The position numbers and the translations under genes are program-made. Below, piece after piece: positions 54,956-62,404 of a DNA stretch of 64,000 nt (position 1 is the stretch's first letter; every line of letters begins with the position of its first letter). The notes beneath the pieces are model-generated. The model was given only the letters and a program-made list of their open reading frames with translations, made no database searches and was not told the origin of the DNA. Origin of the DNA: Sphingobacterium olei (GTDB lineage Bacteria; Bacteroidota; Bacteroidia; Sphingobacteriales; Sphingobacteriaceae); the NCBI RefSeq assembly GCF_005048855.1, contig NZ_SUME01000001.1, positions 248,001 to 312,000 on the forward strand, read 5' to 3'.

Positions 54956-55510
54956 TTAATACAAAGGTTTATCCAGTATGCGTTGCACAAGATAGGGGTG
55001 ATGCGTAGCAAACTCCTGCGAGAAGTCGTCAAGACCATATAAATAGCGACCCATTACAATTCTACCATCCTGTTTCGAATATAGACGGATCTCCTGCATA
55101 AAGACATTGACGTCAGCATCTTTTAAATCGGTCCATCTAATGGTTTTTGCTCTTCCCCAAGCATCATAGGCTGTAATAGTTTCCGAGTTATATATTACGC
55201 GATGATTATAGTAGTAAAAAGTAATGTAAATAAACCCATAAAGCAGGGCCAACAGCATAAGTACAGGGAAAATATAGGAAGTCCAAGTTTTGTCGGGTGC
55301 CGAATCCCAACCAAAATAAAAACCGAGTCCAATGAAAAATAAAAAAACTAGACCAATAAGGTAGCCTAAGACGGCAAAGGCGATATGATTTTTAAGGACT
55401 CTATCTCCGTTTTCTAGGACTAGCGTGCTAGATCCTTTTGCTCTCGCGACATTGACTAGCCAGCCCATTGTCGCAAAAGTGATACACATTGTTATAAAGC
55501 CGGCACTCAT
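54956..55510 (-). CDS. PH-like membrane protein, intact copy 3
   Basis: 184 residues and the only complete member of a three-copy family here. Three hydrophobic segments are visible: AGFITMCITFATMGWLVN (1-18), IAFAVLGYLIGLVFLFFIGL (about 43-62) and FPVLMLLALLYGFIYITFYY (about 81-100). The C-terminus is a bacterial PH-like module (HRVIYNSETITAYDAWGRAK; IRWTDLKDADVNVFMQEIRL; GRIVMGRYLYGLDDFSQEFA). Function unknown. It is followed 6 bases later by the 244-residue gene. Truncated paralogues lie at 1900-2100 and 50484-50873. Confidence 0.72.
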   Translation of the reverse strand: MSAGFITMCITFATMGWLVNVARAKGSSTLVLENGDRVLKNHIAFAVLGYLIGLVFLFFIGLGFYFGWDSAPDKTWTSYIFPVLMLLALLYGFIYITFYYYNHRVIYNSETITAYDAWGRAKTIRWTDLKDADVNVFMQEIRLYSKQDGRIVMGRYLYGLDDFSQEFATHHPYLVQRILDKPLY

Positions 55511-55577
55511 AATATGATAAGTTAAGAAGACAAACTTAATAAAAAATCCACTACATGCACTAATGAATGGTCTTGTT

Positions 55578-55727
55578 TTAATTTACCGACAACATCACGC
55601 TATCGGCTTTATTGACCTTATCTGTCTCAACATATTTGAACACGAGTTCCCTTTCAAAATTGAAATAACCAATTATTACTGTGGGAGATCGTTCTATTCG
55701 ATTTCTTTTAACCCCAGGTAAGGGTAC
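55578..55727 (-). pseudogene. possible 3' fragment of an unknown protein gene
   Basis: A 49-codon frame with no start codon near its beginning reads KRNRIERSPTVIIGYFNFER followed by ELVFKYVETDKVNK and a stop at 55578-55580. The composition looks like real protein (alternating strand and charged residues), but I recognise no family. It sits between the GHKL ATPase gene and the intact PH-like gene. It may be the tail of a gene whose front was deleted, or chance. Confidence 0.3.
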
Positions 55728-55804
55728 TCAATCCATTAAGATGCTGCAGCAGTACACCCTCTAATTCATCACGCACTGCGTAGCGAATTCATTAATGCTT
55801 TAAT

Positions 55805-57073
55805 CTAACCCAAAATCTTCCGGATCCGTTCGCGTTCTTTGTCGGATAGCGGGATGGCTTGCTCCACGATAGGTAATATTTCTGTTTTGCGATCAGTTTG
55901 TAGCAACAAGTCCAAGAATCCGAGATACGTTCTGATCAAATCTACTTTGATACCCACAAACGCTCGTGGGTCAGCAATATATAGTTCCTGTATCAGTTGC
56001 AATAATGTATTTTTACGTTTCTGATCGCTAGCAGAAGAACTGTAGTGTGGAAGTAGATTCTTTTGTAGCAGTTCCTGTAGCTTAACACCCACCGCTTGTT
56101 CGCGCACGTATTTCTTTTGTTTACGCTCAAGCATCTCACGCAGTTCCAACAATAATTTGCGGTAAACTATCTGCTGTCCCTTTTCACTGAATAAGTTTCC
56201 TTCTGTCGACAATGTCATGTCTGACAGGTCAAACCCGTTAAAAAAAGCTGATTCCACATACACCGAATGATGGAATTCAATCGCATTATTATTGAAGCTA
56301 CTCAACTGCTTGGCCACCTCCACTTTATGGCTGTTTAAAAAATAGTAGTAGTAGCGATCTCCAATAGGATATTGCCACCGGATATAGTTTACCTTAAACA
56401 CAAAAGAGTTCTCTTCGGGACTGTATATCGTAAACGAAGTCTCGTCCGTCTCCTGAATCAGCTGTTGGTAAGAGATAGCTTTTCCATTGATCTGGATACT
56501 GTATCCTGCATCCTTGTTGAGATGCAAGAACCAACCAAACTCTTGCGCCAGAAAATCTACAAATTCTTCAGACTGCAATGTCGCGGCATTCACACCAAAT
56601 ACCCCTTCCAGTACCACCATGGTACCCGTACTCGACGCAGTAGCAGGTTGTGGTTCTGAGTTTTCGTATTCTTCTTTTGTATCCCTATCGATTAGGAGTT
56701 TATATCCCATCAACTGATCACTTATAGCGACCACGGTATGCCAAGTAGCACGTGTTGCAAATAGTGAGAAAGAAAAACGTCCTTTTCCTTTCTTGCCACG
56801 AGTATACGACGTGCGTTTCGGCTGCCCTTTTTTTAAAGAGTCCAGAAAGTTGCCAAAAGAATAATTTAGGGTATCAGGAGCAATACCTTCACCATTGTCC
56901 GAGATACGGATACGCTCTATATAGCCCAGTTGATTGCTACTGATATCCATAGATACTGTTGAAGCTTTAGCGTCAAATCCATTCCATATATATTCAGCAA
57001 TGACCTGTTTTGCATCCTTCGGTAAGCCAGCCGACTCTATACTCGCATTCGTTATCTTTGTACTATTCTTCAT
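55805..57073 (-). CDS. stand-alone GHKL-type ATPase (HSP90/MutL-like ATP-binding domain protein)
   Basis: 422 residues, no signal peptide. The Bergerat ATP fold is clear: N box IAEYIWNGFDAK (Glu 27, Asn 31, Asp 34), G1 box ISDNGEGI (Asp 59, Gly 61, Gly 63), G2-like lid RGKKGKGRFSFS (about 92-103) and TGTMVVLEGVF. A transducer-like second domain follows (about 200-310), then a helical, Lys/Arg-rich tail. From memory, similar N-termini occur on larger bacterial ATP-binding proteins of unknown role, some in defence contexts. This one ends at KERERIRKILG, so it may be a short form or a truncation. No partner gene recognised. Confidence 0.8.
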   Translation of the reverse strand: MKNSTKITNASIESAGLPKDAKQVIAEYIWNGFDAKASTVSMDISSNQLGYIERIRISDNGEGIAPDTLNYSFGNFLDSLKKGQPKRTSYTRGKKGKGRFSFSLFATRATWHTVVAISDQLMGYKLLIDRDTKEEYENSEPQPATASSTGTMVVLEGVFGVNAATLQSEEFVDFLAQEFGWFLHLNKDAGYSIQINGKAISYQQLIQETDETSFTIYSPEENSFVFKVNYIRWQYPIGDRYYYYFLNSHKVEVAKQLSSFNNNAIEFHHSVYVESAFFNGFDLSDMTLSTEGNLFSEKGQQIVYRKLLLELREMLERKQKKYVREQAVGVKLQELLQKNLLPHYSSSASDQKRKNTLLQLIQELYIADPRAFVGIKVDLIRTYLGFLDLLLQTDRKTEILPIVEQAIPLSDKERERIRKILG

Positions 57074-57302
57074 AAATGGGATCTCTTTAGCAAATCTAAC
57101 AAAAATCCTTTTACTAAACTTTTGAAATTGCTAAAAAAAATAGTTTTTTTGTTCTTTTATTTGTTTGAAATTTTGCTCACTTTCGGTAATAACTTAAAGC
57201 GATTTAAAGTCCTAGCATATTCAACCAAGTGTGGTTCAACTTGGTAATTTGTCGGAAAATAAGGAAGTGCGCTTTTAATATTCGATTTTAATCAAAGCAG
57301 GA

Positions 57303-57737
57303 CTATTGTAAAATAAATACATAATCTCTAATTCCTGAATTGTCTGGGAATACGTGCTTAAATTTAATCTGAGACTCGCTAATTTCAAGGATAGTGAAAA
57401 TGTTGGCTGCCATTGTAAGCACGTTATTTTCTTTATTGTAATTGTATTTCACTAAAGTAGTTTCCGTCTCATCGGGGAGGCACTTCGTGCCCGTATTGAT
57501 AAGTGTCAATGTCCCATTTTTTGAAAATGAATAAGTCCTGTCTTTATCACAGTCATTGAGTGGCGCATAAGAAAATTCACCTTGAGGATTACTGGACGGA
57601 TTTAGATCGTTTATAGTACGTTTCCAAATTTTCGAAGTAAGGATATCCGTTTCATCAATTTCTCGTTCTTTTTTGCATCCACAAAGTGCTAAGAGTAATA
57701 AGATGTGCAAGGTTAATAATAATACTTTGTGATACAT
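57303..57737 (-). CDS. hypothetical lipoprotein, lipocalin-like
   Basis: 144 residues. Signal with lipobox LLALCGC (Cys about 21). The mature domain opens with ILTSKIWKRTINDLNP and continues with repeated strands (TYSFSKNGTLTLINTG; TLVKYNYNKENNVLTMAANI; FTILEISESQIKFKHVF), which is the pattern of lipocalin-like Bacteroidota lipoproteins. A Cys pair (DCDKD, KCLPD) may form a disulfide. Function unknown. Monocistronic. Confidence 0.65.
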   Translation of the reverse strand: MYHKVLLLTLHILLLLALCGCKKEREIDETDILTSKIWKRTINDLNPSSNPQGEFSYAPLNDCDKDRTYSFSKNGTLTLINTGTKCLPDETETTLVKYNYNKENNVLTMAANIFTILEISESQIKFKHVFPDNSGIRDYVFILQ

Positions 57738-57823
57738 CTCCCGTTTATTTAAATTTGAGTATAGGGGTCAATAATTTCTTTAATCTAATATCATACTAAT
57801 TTTTGATAAAAGCAACCAAAAAA

Positions 57824-57845
57824 AGGCCTGCACTCCTGCGGACCT
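57824..57845. terminator. decayed copy of the 49624-49645 terminator
   Basis: AGGCCTGCACTCCTGC is shared with the intact terminator, but the right arm is TGCGGACCT rather than TGCAGGCCT. The bases that follow (ACAAAAATGCCCA versus ACAAAAATACCCA) also match, so this looks like a remnant of a duplicated NTF2-like gene 3' end. Confidence 0.5.
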
Positions 57846-57860
57846 AATAAACAAAAATGC

Positions 57861-57896
57861 CCACAGCTTCTACTTGACAAGAAGTCAAAGCTGTGG
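57861..57896. terminator. hairpin downstream of the decayed terminator
   Basis: CCACAGCTT and AAGCTGTGG form a perfect 9-bp stem with an 18-base loop that itself contains ACTTG..CAAG. There is no T tract directly after, so termination is uncertain. Confidence 0.4.
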
Positions 57897-58039
57897 CTAT
57901 GGCATTGAATAAATCGTATATTTCATCGAAGAATTGATTTCTCATAGGTCGATGAGAGACCGTGAAAGATTGTTTCTGTAAGACAATTTTCACTAAGTTT
58001 GATTCATATATTTACCAAGTGACCGGAGGCACAATAGAC

Positions 58040-58252
58040 ATGGGTGTAATAGAAATATTAAAAAAACAAGAACGGCAAGCAGGGATTCAACAAGGGATAG
58101 AGAAAGGGATTCAAAAAGAGCGTGCGAGGGCCGAGGCTGAGAAATTAGCTGAGAAACTTGATTCTGCTTTAGAATTTAAGAAAATGGGTGTAGCAGTTGC
58201 TGATATTGCAAAGGCATTAGGTCTTACAGTAGATCAGGTAAATGCGCTGTAA
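58040..58252 (+). pseudogene. C-terminal tail of a Rpn/PD-(D/E)XK-type transposase, possible remnant
   Basis: 70 codons from the Met at 58040 (MGVIEILKKQERQAGIQQGI), preceded by GGAGG at a fair distance. It then reads EKGIQKERARAEAEKLAEKL and FKKMGVAVADIAKALGLTVD. This Gln/Gly/Glu-Lys repeat followed by a short helix-turn-helix-like end is the usual C-terminus of Rpn-family recombination-promoting nuclease/transposase proteins. The catalytic domain is absent, so it is a remnant or a small derived protein. A longer frame to 57962 has no support. Confidence 0.55.
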
Positions 58253-58298
58253 GCATCGAAGAATTTGAAAAGTTTGTATCTTTTTTGAGATATTATAA

Positions 58299-58336
58299 TA
58301 AGAGCGATTCTACGTAGGAATGGCTCTTAGTTTTTT
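58299..58336 (+). terminator. rho-independent terminator after the Rpn-type tail
   Basis: TAAGAGC at 58299-58305 pairs with GCTCTTA at 58323-58329 and is followed by GTTTTTT. Confidence 0.65.
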
Positions 58337-58339
58337 ATA

Positions 58340-58515
58340 ACAGTATTTCCAGTTTAGTGATACGATACCAAGGCTAGCGCTGGAACCGACCGAAGGGATA
58401 CTCCGCGGAGCAAATGTTTCTGGTGCTTTGCATGGTTGTTGGGCTTGGCAGACCTTTGGCAAGAGGTGATGTACGGGAGATGATGCGCACTGGTTACAAA
58501 CCAGCGCAAGCAAGG
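58340..58515. other. GC-richer segment without a gene
   Basis: Base composition is visibly higher in G+C than the flanks. A 67-codon minus-strand frame (58310-58513) crosses it (SIPSVGSSASLGIVSLNWKY) but shows no domain or signal, so no gene is called. CTGGTT and AACCAG form a short hairpin at about 58490-58504. Confidence 0.4.
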
Positions 58516-58574
58516 GAGAAAAAGTGATTTTGTTGTAAAATTTTATTACTTTAATGGTTTATAAAAGAAGAAGA

Positions 58575-59369
58575 ATGAACTATCAACAAATATATCCAAC
58601 AGAACCATTGCGGAAATACGTTCGCTATTTTTGGATATTGGAAGATGATAGTTTAGACTTTTCTCAAAAGACTTTCAAGATAATGTCGGACGGCCTGCCG
58701 GGACTTATTTTTCAGGAAAACAAAAAAGCATTCCATGATAAAGACAGTCAAGAGTTACCGCAATTGTTTTTATATGGGCAGACTACACGGTACACAGAAC
58801 ACAGAGCAATAAAAAGTTTCCGAAACATTGGCGTTTATTTTGAACCGACCGCATTAAAATCCATTTTTGGAGTAGATGCTAATGAGTTGACAAATCAACA
58901 TATTAGCATAGACGAACTGGTTAATACCAATATAACTGACCAACTTTCCGATACGACTTCTTCCAACCAGCGAATAGAGTTGCTGTCTTCCTTTTTGATA
59001 CATCTTGCTGAACAAAGAAGTACCGAAAACGAAAAAGTAAATTTTGCAACCGCACAGCTTCAAAAAGGAGTGAGTTTACCAAAAATACAGAGTGAACTGA
59101 ACCTATCCCAACGTTCATTAGAACGGTATTTTAAACAGCATATAGGTATATCCCCAAATCTATATGCAAGGATAAACCGCTTTCAACTAGCTTTAGAGAA
59201 CATCCGCCAAAACCAATTTGACAAGCTGACCGACATTGCCTATCAATGTAATTATTACGACCAATCGCACTTTATCAGAGAGTTCAAAGAATTTTCGGGA
59301 ACAAGTCCGAAACGCTTCCTACGTCAGGCGAACGAGCAGGTAGCGAACTTTCCCGAATGGAAGATTTAA
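58575..59369 (+). CDS. AraC-family transcriptional regulator
   Basis: 264 residues from the Met at 58575 (MNYQQIYPTEPLRKYVRYFW); a frame from 58554 adds only MVYKRRR. The N-terminal about 150 residues are a DUF6597-type sensor (YFWILEDD; DGLPGLIFQE; FRNIGVYFEPTALKSIFGVD). The C-terminal two helix-turn-helix motifs are SLPKIQSELNLSQRSLERYF and KLTDIAYQCNYYDQSHFIRE with FKEFSGTSPKRFL. This subclass often controls nearby oxidoreductase genes. It may regulate catB or the NmrA-like gene downstream, although catB is on the opposite strand. Confidence 0.88.
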   Translation: MNYQQIYPTEPLRKYVRYFWILEDDSLDFSQKTFKIMSDGLPGLIFQENKKAFHDKDSQELPQLFLYGQTTRYTEHRAIKSFRNIGVYFEPTALKSIFGVDANELTNQHISIDELVNTNITDQLSDTTSSNQRIELLSSFLIHLAEQRSTENEKVNFATAQLQKGVSLPKIQSELNLSQRSLERYFKQHIGISPNLYARINRFQLALENIRQNQFDKLTDIAYQCNYYDQSHFIREFKEFSGTSPKRFLRQANEQVANFPEWKI

Positions 59370-59455
59370 TCGCCTTTCGGTTCTGCTAAGCAGGTGTAAA
59401 GTGAAAAAGATCCGATTTTAAAATAATAAGTCCCCGCTTAGGGGACTTAAAATAG

Positions 59456-60091
59456 CTATTTCACCTGTTTGTAGTAAAACTCATAAAGCGATTTTACATC
59501 CCCGGTGCAAATTAAAGGAATAGCTTCTGCCAATACTTTTTCCTCCCAGTTCCACCATTCAATTTCTAAGAGCATTTCGATTTCATCGTCTGTAAATCTC
59601 TTTTTTATTGGTTTTGCAGGATTGCCACCGACTATTGTATAAGGGGCAACATTCTTAGTAACTAATGCTCTGCTACCAATAACTGCACCATTTCCAATCG
59701 TCACACCGGGCATAATCATGGCTTCACTGCCAATCCAAACATCGTTACCGACCACCGTGTTCCCGGCACCGGCAAATCCGTCAACGGCACCTTTGAAACC
59801 ATCGACTTGCTCCATCATGTAAAAGAAAGGAAAACTGGAAATCCAATCGTACCGATGCCCTTGGTTTCCTGCCATTATAAAACTGGCTCCGCTTCCAATA
59901 GAACAAAACGAACCTATAATCAGTTTATCAACATCGCTTCTATCAGGGAATAGATAACGTGCGCAATCATCAAAAGAATGTCCATGGTAGTAACCTGAAT
60001 AATAGGAATACTTACCAGCAATAATGTTGGGGTTCGTGATGTGGTCTTTGATTATTTTGCCTTTAAAAGGGCTTTCGAAAAAATTCATCAT
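59456..60091 (-). CDS. catB: type B chloramphenicol O-acetyltransferase (xenobiotic acetyltransferase)
   Basis: 211 residues, full length for CatB. The left-handed beta-helix hexapeptide repeats run through the centre. Signature segments match CatB closely: [73 protein letters not shown] (catalytic His), [40 protein letters not shown] and [10 protein letters not shown]. It acetylates chloramphenicol with acetyl-CoA in the cytoplasm. It is flanked by an AraC regulator and an oxidoreductase rather than by integron or insertion-sequence parts, so how it was acquired is not visible. Confidence 0.92.
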   Translation of the reverse strand: MMNFFESPFKGKIIKDHITNPNIIAGKYSYYSGYYHGHSFDDCARYLFPDRSDVDKLIIGSFCSIGSGASFIMAGNQGHRYDWISSFPFFYMMEQVDGFKGAVDGFAGAGNTVVGNDVWIGSEAMIMPGVTIGNGAVIGSRALVTKNVAPYTIVGGNPAKPIKKRFTDDEIEMLLEIEWWNWEEKVLAEAIPLICTGDVKSLYEFYYKQVK

Positions 60092-60353
60092 TTTAGCATA
60101 TTTTTAAAAATAAATACAATAGAAAAATAGGGCAATAAGATATTGCCTCAATAAGAAACTATTTCCGTTGTATATGCTAATCCGACTTTTTCATACTGCG
60201 AATATAAGCAATTTACGTATATCCTCGAAAATGACGATTGAAGTTGTCGTACTCAAATTTACTAAACTCCTCTTCCTCGCAATTCCTCCGGTTGTCGGTT
60301 TTATCCAATTTTCAGTAAAGCAAGGTTGTTAATTTTACAGAAAAATTAAAGTT
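60092..60353. other. divergent promoter region between catB and the NmrA-like gene
   Basis: 262 bases without a gene. TTGTTAATTTTA about 20-30 bases before the plus-strand start could be a weak -7 region. No operator-like repeat recognised. Confidence 0.35.
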
Positions 60354-61208
60354 ATGATAGCCATTACAGGAGCAAACGGAAATTTAGGCAAAGCGACCAT
60401 TCAATTTTTGTTACAGAAAGTCGCACCGACCGATATTGTTGCCATTGTCAGAAACCCCGAAACGGTAAATGAATTTAAGGAAAAGGGCGTAACCACCAGA
60501 CAAGCGGATTACAACGATTACAACACACTTAAAGAGGTCTTCAAAGGTGTAGAGACAGTATTGCAAATATCTACTATTGGGGTGGATACAGAAACAGCCA
60601 AACAGCAGGAAAGAAATGTGGTAAATGCAATAGTGGAAAACAACGTAAAGCACATTGTTTATACAAGTATGGTACAAGCCCGACCGAACACCGTTTTTCA
60701 AGGAACGCAAACACAATACCATACGGAAGAACTGATAAGGAGAACAAATATCCCTTATACCTTTTTCAGAAACAGCATGTATATGGAAGCCATACCCGAA
60801 CTGATTGGAAATGCCTTGCAAACGAACGAAATCCGTTATCCATCGGGAAGCGGAAAAGTAAGTTTTGTATCACGGACAGACATAGCGGAAGCCATTGCAA
60901 ACGTATTAACGGGAAATGCACATGGAAACCAGACCTATGAAATAACAGGTAGCACAGCATTTTCATTTGATGAATTGGCAGGGGTGATAAGTAAAGAAAA
61001 AAGTACAACCGTAAACCACGTTGATATTTCGGATGAAGTTTTCAGAGAAGAACTGATTAGCTATCAAATGCCTGTCGAAGTCGTGGATTTATTGGTCAGT
61101 ATGGCCAACGGGATTAAGATAGGCGAATTTTCACATGTGGACAGTATACTTGAAAAATTACTTGGTAGAAAGTCATTTGATTTGAACAAGTATGTAAAAG
61201 AATTATAA
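60354..61208 (+). CDS. NmrA/QOR2-type NAD(P)-binding oxidoreductase
   Basis: 284 residues. The N-terminal dinucleotide motif is MIAITGANGNLGKATIQFLL. NPETVNEFKEKGVTTRQADY and TVLQISTIGVDTETAKQQER follow the NmrA-like/atypical SDR pattern, and HIVYTSMVQARPNTVFQGTQ carries the usual substrate-side segment. SFVSRTDIAEAIANVLTGNA and YEITGSTAFSFDELAGVISK are conserved in quinone oxidoreductase 2 (YtfG) relatives. It likely reduces quinones or senses NADP. Followed 2 bases later by the ASCH gene, so the two are probably co-transcribed. Confidence 0.87.
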   Translation: MIAITGANGNLGKATIQFLLQKVAPTDIVAIVRNPETVNEFKEKGVTTRQADYNDYNTLKEVFKGVETVLQISTIGVDTETAKQQERNVVNAIVENNVKHIVYTSMVQARPNTVFQGTQTQYHTEELIRRTNIPYTFFRNSMYMEAIPELIGNALQTNEIRYPSGSGKVSFVSRTDIAEAIANVLTGNAHGNQTYEITGSTAFSFDELAGVISKEKSTTVNHVDISDEVFREELISYQMPVEVVDLLVSMANGIKIGEFSHVDSILEKLLGRKSFDLNKYVKEL

Positions 61209-61210
61209 TT

Positions 61211-61813
61211 ATGCTATTTAAGGGAGTACACCTGCAAGGTATTAAATCGGGAGAAATCACTTTGGCATTTCGTAAGTGGCAAAAGGTTTCCGTTAAAAGC
61301 GGAAGTCTCTTGCATACATCTGTTGGCTTGCTCGAAATCGGCACGATTGAAGCTGTAAACGAAAATGATATAACCGACAAAGAGGCAGTACAGGCAGGCT
61401 TTACGGACAAAAAGCAGTTGCTAAAATCATTTACCCACAATAGCACAGGAACGATTTTTAAAATATCCGTTCGTTATCATGCCGAAGACCCACGAATTAA
61501 GTTGAGGGAGCAAACAGGATTGTCAGAACAGCAATTTGAGGAGTTAAAAGGTCGATTAGAGCGTTTAGACCTTTACAGTAAACAAGGCCATTGGACTGAA
61601 AAAATACTGTTTACGATAAAAGATAATCCCAATTTACACGCCATAGGTATTGCAAAACTAACAGGCTTTGAAAAAGAATGGCTAAAACTAAATATTCGAA
61701 AACTGAAAAACTTAGGCTTAACGATTAGCCATAATGTAGGTTACGAGCTTTCGCCATTAGGTAGCGAATATCTTAATAAGTTTTTTCCGAAAAATAGTGA
61801 AATGGGAGTATAG
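61211..61813 (+). CDS. ASCH-domain protein with C-terminal winged-helix-like region
   Basis: 200 residues. The N-terminal about 105 residues are an ASCH/PUA-like fold: LQGIKSGEITLAFRKWQKVS, VKSGSLLHTSVGLLEIGTIE and AGFTDKKQLLKSFTHNSTGT with IFKISVRYH. ASCH domains bind RNA or nucleotides. The C-terminal part (KILFTIKDNPNLHAIGIAKL; FEKEWLKLNIRKLKNLGLTI; SHNVGYELSPLGSEYLNKFF) resembles a winged helix. The arrangement is common in Bacteroidota beside NmrA-like genes. Exact role unknown. Confidence 0.8.
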   Translation: MLFKGVHLQGIKSGEITLAFRKWQKVSVKSGSLLHTSVGLLEIGTIEAVNENDITDKEAVQAGFTDKKQLLKSFTHNSTGTIFKISVRYHAEDPRIKLREQTGLSEQQFEELKGRLERLDLYSKQGHWTEKILFTIKDNPNLHAIGIAKLTGFEKEWLKLNIRKLKNLGLTISHNVGYELSPLGSEYLNKFFPKNSEMGV

Positions 61814-62012
61814 CGTGTTTTAAATGTTGAATTTAGAAGAATATGACGTTGTGAAAAAACAAAATGACTTTTTTATATCATTGTATCAATGAACTATTCA
61901 TGAAATACAGCAATGATGGCAAAACCTTGGAATAACTTTAAGTGAGACTACGTTACCCTCAATTTTACAAGTACTGTCAAAGCCTAGATTAACAACATAT
62001 AAAAACAAGAGG

Positions 62013-62047
62013 AAAGTGGCATGTCGGAAATTCCGACATGCCACTTT
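62013..62047. repeat. palindrome, CGGAAATTCCG core (15-bp arms)
   Basis: AAAGTGGCATGTCGG and CCGACATGCCACTTT flank AAATT with no mismatch. Same core class as the palindromes at 47781, 51166 and 51211, on the complementary strand. Confidence 0.88.
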
Positions 62048-62068
62048 TAATGAAATTTCTGTATCAAG

Positions 62069-62093
62069 ATTGTCGCCACAACGTGGCGACAAT
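62069..62093. repeat. palindrome ATTGTCGCCAC-AAC-GTGGCGACAAT
   Basis: Perfect 11-bp arms around AAC, 21 bases after the previous palindrome. The pairing of two palindromes at short distance repeats the layout seen at 51166-51241. Confidence 0.85.
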
Positions 62094-62117
62094 TCCAAAT
62101 TAGCTTTTATCCTACAA

Positions 62118-62404
62118 TCATAATTCTTGTTTATTTAGGCGGAAAGTATTCCAGCTTACACAATTCAGTAATCCGCCGAAATGACCTACGGCGTTGAATT
62201 TTATGGTTTCAATATGGCTGTCAGGAAATATCTGATGAAACAGATCAACGACTTCTAGATCTTTATTGCCCCGAACTTCAAAAACAGGCAATACGATCAG
62301 CTTGCCAATTTCCAGATAATTTACATAACAACCTATGGCGTGGTTGGGATAAGCTTTTTCTTTATAATCTAGTTATCCTGCGGTATCAGTATGATCTCGA
62401 CCTG
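62118..62404 (-). pseudogene. agmatine deiminase / peptidyl-arginine deiminase family, C-terminal remnant
   Basis: The minus strand reads VEIILIPQDN, a stop, then DYKEKAYPNHAIGCYVNYLE, IGKLIVLPVFEVRGNKDLEV, VDLFHQIFPDSHIETIKFNA and VGHFGGLLNCVSWNTFR, with a final stop at 62118-62120. These match the C-terminal third of agmatine deiminase-family enzymes, including the GGxLNC motif with the catalytic Cys. The central segment, including the GHADG motif expected after IPxDN, is deleted and a stop interrupts. The remnant is joined at about 62405 to the duplicated TonB-like segment. Confidence 0.75.

Larger units (their letters stand above)
61814..62117. other. intergenic region with two perfect palindromes
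   Basis: 304 bases with no confident gene. A minus-strand 66-codon frame (61898-62098) spans both palindromes and reads MELSPRCGDNL at its start. It may be a remnant, because similar palindromes occur inside RhuM-type genes, but I cannot assign it. Confidence 0.45.
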
